Below, in pieces: positions 46,707 through 46,780 of a DNA stretch of 46,780 nt; position 1 is the first letter of the stretch, and every line of letters starts with the position of its first letter. Below the pieces are notes generated by a model that made no database searches, was not told where the DNA came from, and saw only the letters and a program-made list of their open reading frames with translations. The position numbers and the translations under genes are program-made. This DNA is from Darksidea phi (Eukaryota; Ascomycota; Dothideomycetes; Pleosporales; Lentitheciaceae): the NCBI GenBank assembly GCA_030770425.1, contig JASJFT010000295.1:1-46780 (forward strand). Reading direction: 5' to 3'.

Positions 46707-46780
46707 GGGGGGGTGGCGCCGGGGTTGTAAAAGCTTTTTGTTTTTGGTGAGCGGGGGGGCGCGCAAGGGGGGGATGTGTT
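46657..46780. other. T49 homopolymer and G-rich end, probable contig-end artefact
   Basis: A run of 49 T (46657-46705) is followed by 75 bases dominated by G runs, with an abrupt change of composition and no resemblance to either compartment of the window. It carries no telomere repeat. It looks like a low-quality read end at a contig boundary. A real poly(T), for instance the tail of a retroelement inserted on the - strand, remains possible for the T run alone. Confidence 0.65.

Noticed and set aside
46706..46780. Telomere at the window end
   Set aside because: The G-rich tail has no TTAGGG-type repeat unit and looks like low-quality sequence.

Overview
The window looks like a stretch of a filamentous ascomycete (Pezizomycotina) genome with sharply two-part base composition. 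A 5.2 kb island of normal composition (about 2308-7495) carries three intron-containing genes. It sits inside about 41 kb of very AT-rich sequence in which the dinucleotides CA and TG are almost absent while CG, AC and GT remain. That is the expected end state of repeat-induced point mutation (RIP, C to T at CpA on either strand). The genes have short introns (47-114 nt), CTAAC/CTGAC-type branch sites, and TATA boxes about 76-86 nt upstream of their start codons. All of this fits a filamentous ascomycete; the species cannot be named from the sequence.

Layout. 1-2300: RIP-degraded repeats (copy 1 of repeat A, copy 1 of repeat B, a 17-bp tandem array). 2308-7495: the gene island, holding (i) a small 154-residue protein with 12 cysteines, apparently without a signal peptide, + strand; (ii) a convergent secreted protein of about 484 residues with 34 cysteines, five exons, - strand; (iii) a 1.4 kb divergent promoter region with a 35/20-bp minisatellite; (iv) a secreted 307-residue HELLH metalloprotease-like protein, five exons, + strand. 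7491-10777: RIP-degraded repeats, including copy 2 of B (direct) and copy 2 of A (inverted), so the island is bracketed by inverted copies of A. 10861-46656: about 36 kb of saturating RIP, with no ATG-initiated gene, several short tandem arrays, two recognisable decayed reading frames (40142-40732 + and 45947-46375 -), and one small region (about 42.66-43.59 kb) where CA/TG-rich patches survive and may be the ends of a small transposon. 46657-46780: a T49 run followed by G-rich low-complexity sequence, probably a contig end or sequencing artefact.

Taken together, a secreted protease-like gene and two cysteine-rich genes in a small gene island walled in by RIP-inactivated repeats resemble the effector-bearing AT-isochore compartments known from plant-associated ascomycetes. 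That ecological reading is inference. I found no RNA genes, no CRISPR array and no clearly classifiable transposase or reverse transcriptase. The exon structures were built by hand from splice signals and reading frame; the least certain point is the first intron of the - strand gene.
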